A DNA stretch of 64,000 nucleotides from Helicovermis profundi (GTDB lineage Bacteria > Bacillota > Clostridia > Peptostreptococcales > Acidaminobacteraceae). Where the stretch lies: positions 574,001 to 638,000 of the forward strand of contig NZ_AP028654.1 in the NCBI RefSeq assembly GCF_033097505.1, written 5' to 3'. Every line of letters begins with the position of its first letter. The first letter of the stretch is position 1. This document shows positions 35,012-43,678 of this stretch, in pieces. A model generated the notes under the pieces. That model saw only the letters and a list, made by a program, of their open reading frames with translations. It searched no databases and was not told the DNA's origin. The position numbers and the translations under genes are program-made.

Positions 35012-36841
35012 ATGTGTGGTATTGTAGGATATATAGGTGATAAACAGGCAATTCCTGTTTTAATAAATGGTCTTAGTAAATTAGAATATAGAGGATATGA
35101 CTCTGCAGGAGTTGCATATTTTTCTGAAAATAAAATTGTGGTAAATAAAGAAAAAGGAAGGCTTTCAGTTTTATCTAACAAATTAAATGGAATGGATATA
35201 AAAACAAATATTGGAATTGGTCATACAAGATGGGCTACTCATGGTGAGCCAAACGTATTAAATGCTCATCCGCATATAAATGGTGATTCAAGTATTGCAG
35301 TAATTCATAATGGTATAATTGAAAATTATCTAAAACTTAAAGAATGGATGATAGAGGAGTATGGTACAGATTTTAAATCAGAAACAGATACTGAGGTTAT
35401 TGCACATCTTATAGGATACTTCTATGATGGAGATATTCTTGAAGCGGTTAATAAAGCCATAGATAAAATGGAGGGTGCATATGCAATAGGTGTAATTTGC
35501 TCAAAAGAACCTGATCGTATAATTGCAGTTAGAAAAGATAGCCCACTTATTGTTGGAGTTGGAGAAGGCGAAAACTTTATTGCATCAGATATTCCAGCAA
35601 TTCTAAATTATACTAGAAATGTTTACTTAATTGAAAATGATGAAGTTGTTGAATTAACAAAAAATGAAGTGAAAATATATGATAAATTTGGACAAATTGT
35701 TAATAGAGAAATTTATAAAGTAACTTGGGATGCTTCTTCTGCTGAAAAAGAAGGATTTGAGCATTTTACTTTAAAAGAAATTTATGAACAACCTAAATGT
35801 GTTGAAGAGACAGTATCTAGAAGGCTTGATAATGATGATTATATTAATTTAGACGGTATTAAGATATCAAAAAAAGATATAGAAAATATTAATAAGATAT
35901 ATATTATTGCATGTGGCACAGCATATCACGCAGGACTTGTTGGTAAATATGCTATAGAAAAAATCTTGAAAATTCCAGTAGTTACAGAAGTTGCTTCGGA
36001 ATTTAGGTATAGCGATCCTATAGTAGATGAAAATACTTTGTTTATTGCAGTTTCTCAGTCAGGTGAAACGCTTGATACATTAGCAGCGCTTAGAGAAGCT
36101 AAAAGGAAAGGTGCAAGAATACTAAGTGTTGTAAATGTTGTTGGTAGTTCAGTTGCAAGAGAAAGCGATGATGTTTTTTATACTTGGGCAGGTCCAGAAA
36201 TTGGTGTTGCATCTACAAAGGCTTATACTACGCAGTTAGCAGCATTTTATTTGCTTTCTCTTTATATGGGAAAAGTTAGTGAGAAAATTTCTGATGATGA
36301 ATATTTTAAAATTTTAAATGAACTTAAAACAATGCCTAATAAGGTAAAAGAAACATTAGATAGTTCTGAAGTATCTAAGCAACTAGCAGCAGAGCAATTT
36401 AATAATGAAAGTGTATTTTTTATGGGAAGGGGTCTTGATGTTTATACTGCTTATGAGGGATCTTTAAAATTTAAAGAAATATCTTATGTTAACTCATTTG
36501 CAATACCTGCTGGTGAATTAAAACATGGAACAATTGCATTAATTGAAAAAAACACTTTAGTTATAGCTATTGCAAACCAAGAAAATTTATTTCAAAAAAT
36601 ATTGTCAAATATAAAAGAAGTAAAAGCTAGGGGAGCATACGTAGTAGCAATAGCACAAGAAGGCCATAAGGAAATTGAAAAAGTAGCAGATAAGGTTATT
36701 TGGATTCCTAAAACTTTAGATTTACTTACTCCAATTCTAGGGATAATACCACTTCAACTATTTGCATATTATGTATCACTTGCAAAAGGAAATGACGTAG
36801 ATAAGCCAAGAAATTTGGCTAAATCTGTTACAGTGGAATAG
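35012..36841 (+). CDS. glmS: Glutamine--fructose-6-phosphate aminotransferase (isomerizing)
   Basis: Makes glucosamine 6-phosphate from fructose 6-phosphate and glutamine. I chose ATG 35012 after GAGGAG because the mature enzyme needs Cys next to the initiator (MCGIVGYIG); an upstream in-frame ATG would bury it. 609 residues: N-terminal Ntn glutaminase domain (GHTRWATHGEP, HNGIIENY, SETDTEVIAHL), then two SIS sugar-isomerase domains (SQSGETLDTLAALREAK, STKAYTTQLAAFYLL), and the conserved C-terminus KPRNLAKSVTVE. Regulated by the upstream ribozyme. Confidence 0.97.
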   Translation: MCGIVGYIGDKQAIPVLINGLSKLEYRGYDSAGVAYFSENKIVVNKEKGRLSVLSNKLNGMDIKTNIGIGHTRWATHGEPNVLNAHPHINGDSSIAVIHNGIIENYLKLKEWMIEEYGTDFKSETDTEVIAHLIGYFYDGDILEAVNKAIDKMEGAYAIGVICSKEPDRIIAVRKDSPLIVGVGEGENFIASDIPAILNYTRNVYLIENDEVVELTKNEVKIYDKFGQIVNREIYKVTWDASSAEKEGFEHFTLKEIYEQPKCVEETVSRRLDNDDYINLDGIKISKKDIENINKIYIIACGTAYHAGLVGKYAIEKILKIPVVTEVASEFRYSDPIVDENTLFIAVSQSGETLDTLAALREAKRKGARILSVVNVVGSSVARESDDVFYTWAGPEIGVASTKAYTTQLAAFYLLSLYMGKVSEKISDDEYFKILNELKTMPNKVKETLDSSEVSKQLAAEQFNNESVFFMGRGLDVYTAYEGSLKFKEISYVNSFAIPAGELKHGTIALIEKNTLVIAIANQENLFQKILSNIKEVKARGAYVVAIAQEGHKEIEKVADKVIWIPKTLDLLTPILGIIPLQLFAYYVSLAKGNDVDKPRNLAKSVTVE

Positions 36842-36920
36842 AAAAGAGAAATCGTTTGCGGTATTGTACATTACCATTTTAAGTATTTTTTGTAAGCACA
36901 ATATCTTAATTTACAAATAT

Positions 36921-36977
36921 AAAAAAACTCATCCCAAAATCTATTAACGCAAGAAATTTTGGAGGTGAGTTTTTTTA
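36921..36977. terminator. Intrinsic terminator after glmS
   Basis: AAAAAACTCA-C-CAAAAT / ATTTTGG-GTGAGTTTTTTT stem, with runs of A and T on either side. Confidence 0.85.
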
Positions 36978-37072
36978 TGTTTTAGATAATTGTAATTGGA
37001 AACTAAAACAAGATAGGTTATACTTAATTGATGATAAATAAATTTTTTGAATCTAGAAAATGGGAGAGTTAA

Positions 37073-38242
37073 ATGGAAAAGGTATACAGTATTATAAAAG
37101 AAATAATAGATAATGATAAAATTATTTATGCAGTATTTACAAACGTTAAAAAAGGTGTTGAAAAAGAATTTTCTACAGTTAAAATTAAACCAATGCTTAT
37201 TAAAAACAATAAAGTTATTCAAGTAGAATATCATTACACTGACAAAGTAAAACATGATAATTTAGAAAAAGAGCATGCAATTGAAGAGTTAGATAGATTA
37301 TTAAAAACATATTTCAAGCAAGCTATCATTTATACCATAAGCGCAGATTACCAAATATTGATAAGTAAAAAAGGAGTAGCTAAAATAATTAAAAAAGCCC
37401 CTTCAAGAAATTCTTTTGATCTATCTCATAATAGGAAGAAAAACTATATTATAGAAGAAAATATACCTTGTCCATTTTTATTTACACTTGGCGTAATGGA
37501 CGAAACTGGTAAAGTTTTCAAGAAAAGTTATGATAAATTTAGACAAATAAATAGATATTTAGAATTTATTTCAGATTCTTTGCCATACTTAAAGCAAAAC
37601 AAAACTTTACAAATAGTTGATTTTGGTTCAGGTAAGGCTTATCTTACATTTGCAATGTATTATTATTTTGTTGTGATTAAAAAATTAAATGTAAATATCA
37701 TTGGCCTTGATTTGAAAACAGACGTTATTGAACTATGTAAAAATCTTGCGGTAAAGCTGAAATATGACGGTCTTAATTTTGTTCAAGGTGACATAAAGAA
37801 TTATGAGGGTCTTGAAAAAGTAGATATGGTAGTATCGCTTCATGCATGCGACACTGCAACAGATGCAGCATTAGCAAAGTCTATCGAATGGGATGCCGAC
37901 GTAATATTTGCAGTGCCATGTTGTCAGCATGAATTATTTAAGAAGATTCATAACGATGTAATGGCACCTCTTGAAAATCATGGATTAATTAAGGAAAGAA
38001 TTTCTTCGCTAATAACAGATAGTGTAAGGGTGAATGCTCTTGAAGTAATGGGTTATAATACCCAAGTTTTAGAATTTATTGATATGGAACACACTCCAAA
38101 AAATATACTCATTAGAGCGTACAAAACTGGAAATAATAATAAAAAAGCAATAAAAGAATATAAGGAATTTACAGAATTTTGGGGAATAAGACCGTATTTA
38201 GAAGAGGCAATTGGAGAGAAATTTACTAATAAACTAAAATAG
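37073..38242 (+). CDS. SAM-dependent methyltransferase (Methyltransf_32-like)
   Basis: A 389-residue cytoplasmic protein with a class I methyltransferase domain in the second half: IVDFGSGKAYLTFAMYYY (SAM-binding loop), IIGLDLKTDVIELC, VSLHACDTATDAALAKSI and FAVPCCQHELF. The HACD and PCCQ motifs are typical of the PF13679 group, thought to methylate RNA or protein. The ~180-residue N-terminal domain is not recognised. Preceded by GGGAGAG. Single gene; the target is unknown. Confidence 0.82.
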   Translation: MEKVYSIIKEIIDNDKIIYAVFTNVKKGVEKEFSTVKIKPMLIKNNKVIQVEYHYTDKVKHDNLEKEHAIEELDRLLKTYFKQAIIYTISADYQILISKKGVAKIIKKAPSRNSFDLSHNRKKNYIIEENIPCPFLFTLGVMDETGKVFKKSYDKFRQINRYLEFISDSLPYLKQNKTLQIVDFGSGKAYLTFAMYYYFVVIKKLNVNIIGLDLKTDVIELCKNLAVKLKYDGLNFVQGDIKNYEGLEKVDMVVSLHACDTATDAALAKSIEWDADVIFAVPCCQHELFKKIHNDVMAPLENHGLIKERISSLITDSVRVNALEVMGYNTQVLEFIDMEHTPKNILIRAYKTGNNNKKAIKEYKEFTEFWGIRPYLEEAIGEKFTNKLK

Positions 38243-38343
38243 AATAAAATTAATAATTGAAGATACATCTCTTGGAATATGGATTAGTTTGCTTTATTTA
38301 CTTTCGTTTTATAGTGTTTTAATTTGATAAAAACAATAAAAAT

Positions 38344-38390
38344 TTGACAAATTCTATTTATAGTATATACCAGTATACGACCGGTCTAAT
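38344..38390 (+). promoter_or_regulatory. Promoter and TetR-type operator
   Basis: -35 TTGACA (38344-38349) with TATACC about 16 nt downstream. The imperfect palindrome TACGACCGGTCTA (centre 38382/38383) lies just downstream of the -10. Its position and CCGG-centred form fit autorepression by the TetR protein encoded two genes down. Confidence 0.55.
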
Positions 38391-38416
38391 AATAAATTGA
38401 AAAGGAGAAATAGAAT

Positions 38417-38866
38417 ATGATAACTGAAAAATTAAAAAAAGTTTTAACAACTAGTGGACTTGTGAGTATAGCAACAGTTACAAAAGAAGGAATGCCTAAA
38501 GTAAGATCAGTTGATTTCGCAGTAGATAAAGAAGATTTAAGAAAATTTTACTTTATGACATTCAAAAACACAGAAAAAGTAGAAGAACTAAATAATAATA
38601 ATAATGTCTATATAACAATGGATAAAGAAGCAAATTCTATGGAGGAATTATCTAAAATATGTTATATTAAGGGAAGTGGAAAAGCAAACCTTTTGCTTGA
38701 AGAAGAGAAAATAAAAAAAGCAATGGGGTTGCTATTGCAAAAATATCCTTATCTTGAAAATTTAACAGGTGATCCTAGCCTTATAAATGTATATGAAGTA
38801 AAGTTAGAAGAAATTTTACTTACAGATAATTCAATAAGTTTTGGACATACTGACGTTATCGTATAG
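38417..38866 (+). CDS. Pyridoxamine 5'-phosphate oxidase-fold flavoprotein
   Basis: A 149-residue split-barrel FMN-binding protein. N-terminal GLVSIATVTKEGMPKVRSVDF and YFMTFKNTEKVEEL are the flavin-binding strands of the PPOX family; YIKGSGKANLL follows. Similar proteins act as general stress or redox flavoproteins, not vitamin B6 oxidases. In operon with the downstream TetR regulator (21-nt gap), so probably induced by a ligand of that regulator. Confidence 0.8.
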   Translation: MITEKLKKVLTTSGLVSIATVTKEGMPKVRSVDFAVDKEDLRKFYFMTFKNTEKVEELNNNNNVYITMDKEANSMEELSKICYIKGSGKANLLLEEEKIKKAMGLLLQKYPYLENLTGDPSLINVYEVKLEEILLTDNSISFGHTDVIV

Positions 38867-38887
38867 GAAAAAAGAGTAGGTGAAAAT

Positions 38888-39430
38888 ATGACAGAAAAAA
38901 AACAAGTGATTATTGAAACTGCATCAAGGTTATTTCATGAACACGGGTTTAATAATGTGGGTATAAAAAAAATATTAGATGAATTAGGTATTCCAAAAGG
39001 GTCATTTTATCATTTTTTTAAAAGTAAAGATGATTTAATTTATCATATAATGGATTTATACATTTCTGATACTCAACATTTAATTGTAAATTCACCTAAT
39101 ACTGTTGAAGGTATAAAAAAATTTTTTCATACGTATTTCGAACGTTTAATTTCAATGGGACTACGTGGTGGATGCCCAGTTGGGAATTTGATTTTAGAAT
39201 TATCGGATGAAAAAGAAATATATAGATTGAAGCTACTTGAATGGAATAATTTAATAGAAAATTGGATTATTGAAGTACTAAAAAATGAAAACATTGATGA
39301 TTACTTAAGTAAAGCAAAAATAATTTTGTCATTATTTGAAGGTGTTACAATGTTTTCAAAGCTTACTAAAGATGAAGAATACTTTAAAGTATTTGAAAAT
39401 TATATTTTTTGTAATTTGCTTAAAAATTAA
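38888..39430 (+). CDS. TetR/AcrR family transcriptional regulator
   Basis: 180 residues: N-terminal helix-turn-helix (ETASRLFHEHGFNNVGIKKILDELGIPKGSFYHFFKSKDDL) of classic TetR form and a helical C-terminal ligand domain containing LRGGCPVGNLILELSDE, seen in the TetR_C subgroup with a conserved Cys-Pro-x-G. Likely represses its own operon through the CCGG palindrome at ~38376-38388. Ligand unknown. Confidence 0.9.
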   Translation: MTEKKQVIIETASRLFHEHGFNNVGIKKILDELGIPKGSFYHFFKSKDDLIYHIMDLYISDTQHLIVNSPNTVEGIKKFFHTYFERLISMGLRGGCPVGNLILELSDEKEIYRLKLLEWNNLIENWIIEVLKNENIDDYLSKAKIILSLFEGVTMFSKLTKDEEYFKVFENYIFCNLLKN

Positions 39431-39763
39431 TCTACGGGAAACCAAATTTCAATTCAATTTTATCTTGTTTGTTGTATTTTACAAATTGTAATGGCTCTTA
39501 GATTTAAAGGCTTAAAAAGAATTGTGAAGTTGTTCCAATGTATAATATTCATTCCAATTGGTGCTCTAGCATTTATGTCTACAATGCAAATATGAATTTT
39601 TTATCAAACGTCTATTAAGTGTTTACTTTGATGGACGTTTTTGAGTATAGATTTGTAATTATAGCAATTCTTTTTTATTCATATTTGCTATTTAATAAAA
39701 TTGAAAATAGTATATAATGAATAGGTTACTTAAATTTAATACATAGAAAAATATGGAGGCAGA
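39431..39763. other. Intergenic region with a terminator; no gene recognised
   Basis: Holds an intrinsic terminator (AAACGTC / GACGTTT, 39606-39644) and a 34-codon frame at 39490 with a hydrophobic stretch but no ribosome-binding site. AGGAGG-type signals appear only for the gene at 39764. Confidence 0.6.
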
Positions 39764-40534
39764 ATGAAAAAAGAACATATTAAACTAGGAGCATTACTAA
39801 TAACATTTTCTATTATAATGTATATTACACATTTTTTGATATTTAGAAACCTGGAGCATTTATTTATATTTTTAATATCAGATATTGCATTTGTGCCTCT
39901 TGAAGTTTTCTTAGTTTCATTAGTTATTGAGCAATTAATTGAAAAGCAAGAGGAACAGAAAATAATCAAAAAAATGAATATGTTAGTTGGGATGTTTTAT
40001 CAAGAAATTGGTAATGAGCTACTAACATTTTTTGTGAATGCGGATATAGAACTTGAAAAAAATAAAGATTGCCTAATGATAAATTTTGATTGGAAAAAAG
40101 AAAACTACAAGAATTTAAAAAATATAGTCAAAAAACATTCTCATGATATTGATTTTAATAAAATTAAGCTTGATAAACTTCATTTATTACTCAAGAAAAA
40201 TAGAGATTTAATTGTAAATTTAATTACTAATCCAGTGTTATTAGAAAAAGAATACTTTTCAGATGTTTTAATGAGTATTTTTCATTTGCTAGATGAACTT
40301 GAAAGTAGAGATTATAAAAAATTATCAAAAGAAGATAATGACCATATGAAAGTGGATGCAAAAAGGGTATATGAATTTTTATCAATTGAGTGGGTAGTCT
40401 ATATGGAACAACTACAAATGGCTTATCCATATTTGTTTTTTACCGCATTAAAAAATAATCCATATGACAGTAGGGAAGGTAGTGAAATTGAAAAAGAAAT
40501 TATGCTTAAAATTAACAATAAAATTGAATATTAA
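39764..40534 (+). CDS. Uncharacterised protein with two N-terminal membrane helices
   Basis: 256 residues. Two hydrophobic helices (~8-25 and ~32-56) are followed by a charged EKQEEQKIIKKM linker and a ~190-residue, mostly helical cytoplasmic domain rich in Lys/Glu/Leu. No catalytic motif is seen. It resembles two-helix membrane proteins with a helical tail, but I do not recognise the family. TGGAGG before ATG; single gene with a terminator after it. A sensor or scaffold role is only a guess. Confidence 0.6.
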   Translation: MKKEHIKLGALLITFSIIMYITHFLIFRNLEHLFIFLISDIAFVPLEVFLVSLVIEQLIEKQEEQKIIKKMNMLVGMFYQEIGNELLTFFVNADIELEKNKDCLMINFDWKKENYKNLKNIVKKHSHDIDFNKIKLDKLHLLLKKNRDLIVNLITNPVLLEKEYFSDVLMSIFHLLDELESRDYKKLSKEDNDHMKVDAKRVYEFLSIEWVVYMEQLQMAYPYLFFTALKNNPYDSREGSEIEKEIMLKINNKIEY

Positions 40535-40561
40535 TAGATGAATTTCTATAAGTTATCAAAC

Positions 40562-40600
40562 AAAAAGAGGAATACCGACTTTAATCGATATTCCTCTTTT
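40562..40600. terminator. Bidirectional intrinsic terminator
   Basis: AAAGAGGAATA-CGA / TCG-TATTCCTCTTT stem between the two-helix protein (plus) and the rubredoxin-like gene (minus). Confidence 0.9.
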
Positions 40601-40601
40601 A

Positions 40602-40751
40602 TTACAAAATATCAGAAAAATGCGCATATAAATGTTCATTTTCTTTACACATTTCAACAAATTCATGTGGTCCAGCAAAACAGATAGGACAAACTTCAGG
40701 TTTTTCTCTAAGTTCAATATGTCCACAAACAAGACAAATATATTTTTTCAT
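40602..40751 (-). CDS. Rubredoxin-like zinc-ribbon small protein
   Basis: A complete 49-codon gene on the minus strand: MKKYICLVCGHIELREKP then EVCPICFAGPHEF. The two CxxC knuckles (CLVC, CPIC) are the rubredoxin/rubrerythrin C-terminal metal site, binding one Fe or Zn. AAAGGAG lies 10 nt upstream of the ATG and a terminator follows the stop. Unlike rubrerythrin it has no diiron four-helix domain. Likely a small redox carrier or metal-binding protein. Confidence 0.8.
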   Translation of the reverse strand: MKKYICLVCGHIELREKPEVCPICFAGPHEFVEMCKENEHLYAHFSDIL

Positions 40752-41429
40752 TTACGATTCTCCTTTGCTATAGGTATACTAAAATATAATATTGATTTAA
40801 TTATATACTATTTACTTTGCTATTAATAATGTTAATACTAACTTATTACAAATATATAGCAAATATGACTATTGATTGCTAAGTGTGTTAGGAATATTTA
40901 TAATAAATTTAGAGGTGGTGCGACAGTTCGGTGTCGTGTGTATAGTTGGTGGAAATCCAACCTAGTAAGATTTAGCAAATCGCTAGTATCTAGTCTTGGA
41001 GCCGAAGTCGCGAGATAAGGTTTAAGCGTAGACAAGAAACTATTCGAGCCGTAATGCGAAAGCGTGAAGTGATTGAGCCTCGTTAGATTATAGAAAGTGG
41101 AAGCTGATATTGTCACCTCGATAGTAAGCAAAATAAGTTGTTCGTAAAATGCGAGAATAACTTAAGTCCACCGGGGTCCTAGAGCATGGCGAGTCTAAGA
41201 GTGTTACACACTGCATACCTGTGAGATCTTATATGTTCTCTAATGTTTTTTTTTTCAAAGGAGTATCTAGTACACAAGGATCATTTAATCTAAGGTATTG
41301 GAAAAGATATATAAGAAGTCGGATTAGTTCATAGTACTAATGAAACCCGTAACGAAGGTGGAGGGAAGGGACTAACATATAAATCGTTTTGTTAGATGAA
41401 ACATCAATTACACTAGAGGTAAAGAAAAG

Positions 41430-42713
41430 ATGGAAAATGAGTTTAGTGGAATAGCAAAATTAACAAGAAAGCATAAAAAGGTTCAAACTTTAATGCACTA
41501 CGTTAATGAAAAGACTATTAAGGAAGAACATAATAGGCAAATCAAAGGGAAGACAGCAGGTATTGATGGCATAACAAAAGAAAGTTATGATGCAAATTTA
41601 GATGATAATGTGAGTAATCTAATTAGTAGAATGAAAAGATTTAGTTATAAGCCAAAAGCAGTTAGAAGAACCTATATTCCAAAAGATGCAAGTGATAAAA
41701 TGCGTCCATTGGGTATACCTTCGTATGAGGATAAACTTGTCCAAGGTTCAATGAGAAATATATTAGATGAAATATATGAAAATAAGTTTTACAATTTCTC
41801 ATATGGTTTCAGAAAAGGCCGAAATGCTCATCAAGCAATAAAGAAAGTTAATGAAATAATAATGAGAAAGAAAATTAATTTCATTGTAGATGCGGATATT
41901 AAGGGCTTCTTTGATAATGTAGACCATAAGTGGTTAATAAAGTTTCTCGAACATGATATTGAAGATAAAAATTTTATTAGATATATCAAAAGATTCCTAA
42001 AAGCAGGAATAATTGAGGAAATGAATTACTATGAAAGTGATAAAGGTACACCTCAAGGAGGAATAATATCGCCAGTACTTGCAAATGTTTACTTGCATTA
42101 TGTACTTGATATTTGGTTTGAAAAAGTTGTAAAATCAAAACTTAAAGGTGACGCTTATATCGTAAGATATGCAGACGACTTTGTGTGTTTCTTTCAGTAT
42201 GAAAATGAAGCAAATAAATTCTATCAATCGTTAATAAAGCGATTAAATAAATTTGGATTGGAATTATCAGAAGATAAAAGTAAGATAATAAAATTTGGTA
42301 GATTCGCTAGAGATAATAGTTTGGATGGTAAAACTGAAAGCTTCGATTTTCTTGGTTTCACACATATTAATGGTAAAACGCTTACCGGTAGATATAGAGT
42401 GATGCATAAAACAAGTATGAAGAAATTAAAAGTTAAGAAGGCAAATGTTAAAAATTGGTTGAAAGTAAATATGCATATAGGAATACCTGAACTTATTAAG
42501 AAAATAAATAAGAAATTAATTGGTCACTATGCATATTATGGTATATCTGGAAACTATAGAAGCCTTGTTAACTTTCGAAGGTTCATACTAGAAGCGTTTT
42601 ATAAAGTTTTAACAAGACGTAGTCAAAGAAGTTATTTGAATGTTAAACGTTATAGATTATTATTGGAGCATTTTCCAATAAAAGAACCTAAGATTTATGT
42701 GGATATATGGTAA
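41430..42713 (+). CDS. ltrA: Group II intron reverse transcriptase/maturase (LtrA-like, no endonuclease domain)
   Basis: 427 residues: RT domains 0-7 with TAGIDGITKESYDANL, RRTYIPKDASDKMRPLGIPSYEDKLVQ, FVDADIKGFFDNVDH-type block, GTPQGGIISPVLANVYLHYVLD and the YADDFVCFF active site near residue 245, then a maturase X domain (KINKKLIGHYAYYGISGNYRSL). It ends shortly after X, without the zinc-finger HNH endonuclease, as in C/D/E-type bacterial introns that use replication-fork or single-stranded targets. AGAGGT precedes the ATG. It assists splicing and retrohoming. Confidence 0.93.
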   Translation: MENEFSGIAKLTRKHKKVQTLMHYVNEKTIKEEHNRQIKGKTAGIDGITKESYDANLDDNVSNLISRMKRFSYKPKAVRRTYIPKDASDKMRPLGIPSYEDKLVQGSMRNILDEIYENKFYNFSYGFRKGRNAHQAIKKVNEIIMRKKINFIVDADIKGFFDNVDHKWLIKFLEHDIEDKNFIRYIKRFLKAGIIEEMNYYESDKGTPQGGIISPVLANVYLHYVLDIWFEKVVKSKLKGDAYIVRYADDFVCFFQYENEANKFYQSLIKRLNKFGLELSEDKSKIIKFGRFARDNSLDGKTESFDFLGFTHINGKTLTGRYRVMHKTSMKKLKVKKANVKNWLKVNMHIGIPELIKKINKKLIGHYAYYGISGNYRSLVNFRRFILEAFYKVLTRRSQRSYLNVKRYRLLLEHFPIKEPKIYVDIW

Positions 42714-42733
42714 TTTTGTAAGAATTATATGAA

Positions 42734-42766
42734 GAGCCTAATGCCTTAATAGGGCACGTTGGGTTC
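42734..42766 (+). ncRNA. Group II intron domain V
   Basis: GAGCC...GGGTTC helix with the catalytic AGC at its 5' end and a two-nucleotide bulge before the 3' strand (CACGTT), the most conserved part of group II introns. Confidence 0.9.
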
Positions 42767-42834
42767 TGTGAGGGGCAAATAGACTACCCTTGCTAAATAA
42801 GGAGGTGGAGTCGAGAGTTGTCTACTCGACGAAA

Positions 42835-43548
42835 ATGGCAAAGGTAATCAATAAAAGTAAAGATTTAATTAAAGAATATAATAAAGCTAGATTTATGTCA
42901 TTTTTATTTTTAGCTATAATAATATTGAGTTTAATATTGGCATTAAAAATTTGGGAAATTTCATTAATTGTAGTTATTGTGTTTAGAATAAAGTATAAGA
43001 AAAATAAAATAAAAGTAAAAATTTTAAAGTCAGGTGTTAATGGAGAGAAAAATTTAGTTTTAAAATTAAAAGAATTATCTAATGATTACACGATTATTAG
43101 TGGTCTTAAATTAGTCAATTCAAAGGGTAGAATTACTGAAATAGATGCGGTCGTTATTGGAAATGGAAATTTATTTATTATTGAAGCAAAAAATCATAGA
43201 GGTTATATTTATGGTGATGCTAAGGAAAATGAATTAATTCATGAAAAAGCTATTACGGATGGTAATTTGAAAAAGAAAAATATTAAAAATCCTATTAAAC
43301 AAAGTGAAAGGCAATTAGATATCCTTAAGAGTATTTTAAGTGAAAGGAGTTTAACTCCATATATTAATCAAATAATTGTTTTTACAAATAAAGATTTAAG
43401 ATTTAATATTAAAAATTCTAATATACCAATATTAAAAAATGAGCAGTTAATTGAATATATTAGTAAATATAATAAAACAAAAAAGAGTTTAACGAACAAA
43501 GATGAAAAAGGCATAATCAATGTGCTTTTGAATTTAGATTATTGCTAA
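42835..43548 (+). CDS. NERD-domain (nuclease-related) membrane protein
   Basis: 237 residues from ATG 42835: a short N-terminal stretch, two close hydrophobic segments (~18-36 and ~38-48), then a NERD domain with KNLVLKLKELSNDYTIISGL, GRITEIDAVVIGNGNLFIIEAKNHRGYIYG (conserved D and E-x-K) and a C-terminal KQSERQLDILKSIL. NERD is a predicted endonuclease fold whose function is unclear. An in-frame TTG at 42790 lies within the intron and has no ribosome-binding site before it. Translation probably depends on intron splicing, or on a hairpin-bridged site at the intron end. Confidence 0.82.
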   Translation: MAKVINKSKDLIKEYNKARFMSFLFLAIIILSLILALKIWEISLIVVIVFRIKYKKNKIKVKILKSGVNGEKNLVLKLKELSNDYTIISGLKLVNSKGRITEIDAVVIGNGNLFIIEAKNHRGYIYGDAKENELIHEKAITDGNLKKKNIKNPIKQSERQLDILKSILSERSLTPYINQIIVFTNKDLRFNIKNSNIPILKNEQLIEYISKYNKTKKSLTNKDEKGIINVLLNLDYC

Positions 43549-43594
43549 TGGATTATTAGGTTATATTGTTTTACATAAATATATATTTTTCTAT

Positions 43595-43639
43595 AAAAAA
43601 GCATATTACTAGTAAAAATACTAATAATATGCTTTTTAT
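43595..43639. terminator. Bidirectional intrinsic terminator
   Basis: AAAAAGCATATTA-TAGTA / TACTAATAATATGCTTTTT hairpin between the NERD gene and the convergent chemoreceptor gene. Confidence 0.88.
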
Positions 43640-43678
43640 TTGTTTATCACGTAATTAAATTTATATCAAGTTATAAGG

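Larger units (their letters stand above)
40918..42830 (+). mobile_element. Group II intron inserted between the Shine-Dalgarno and ATG of the NERD gene
   Basis: The 5' end is GTGCGAC (40918) and the predicted 3' end CTACTCGAC (42830, plus or minus 2). Domain V is at 42734-42766 with the catalytic AGC triad and complementary GAGCC/GGGTTC ends. The intron-encoded protein occupies domain IV. IBS1 is GAGGTG (40912-40917), which pairs with CACCTC at 41114-41119 (~196 nt into the intron), the expected place for EBS1. Joining the exons gives AGAGGTG-GAAA-ATG, restoring a ribosome-binding site for the NERD gene. Exact ends are inferred. Confidence 0.85.

Noticed and set aside
39490-39594. 34-codon hydrophobic frame
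   Set aside because: It has no ribosome-binding site and no recognisable family; more likely chance or a remnant.
42790-42834. Upstream in-frame TTG start for the NERD gene
   Set aside because: It lies within the predicted intron 3' end and lacks an upstream ribosome-binding site; ATG 42835 is favoured.
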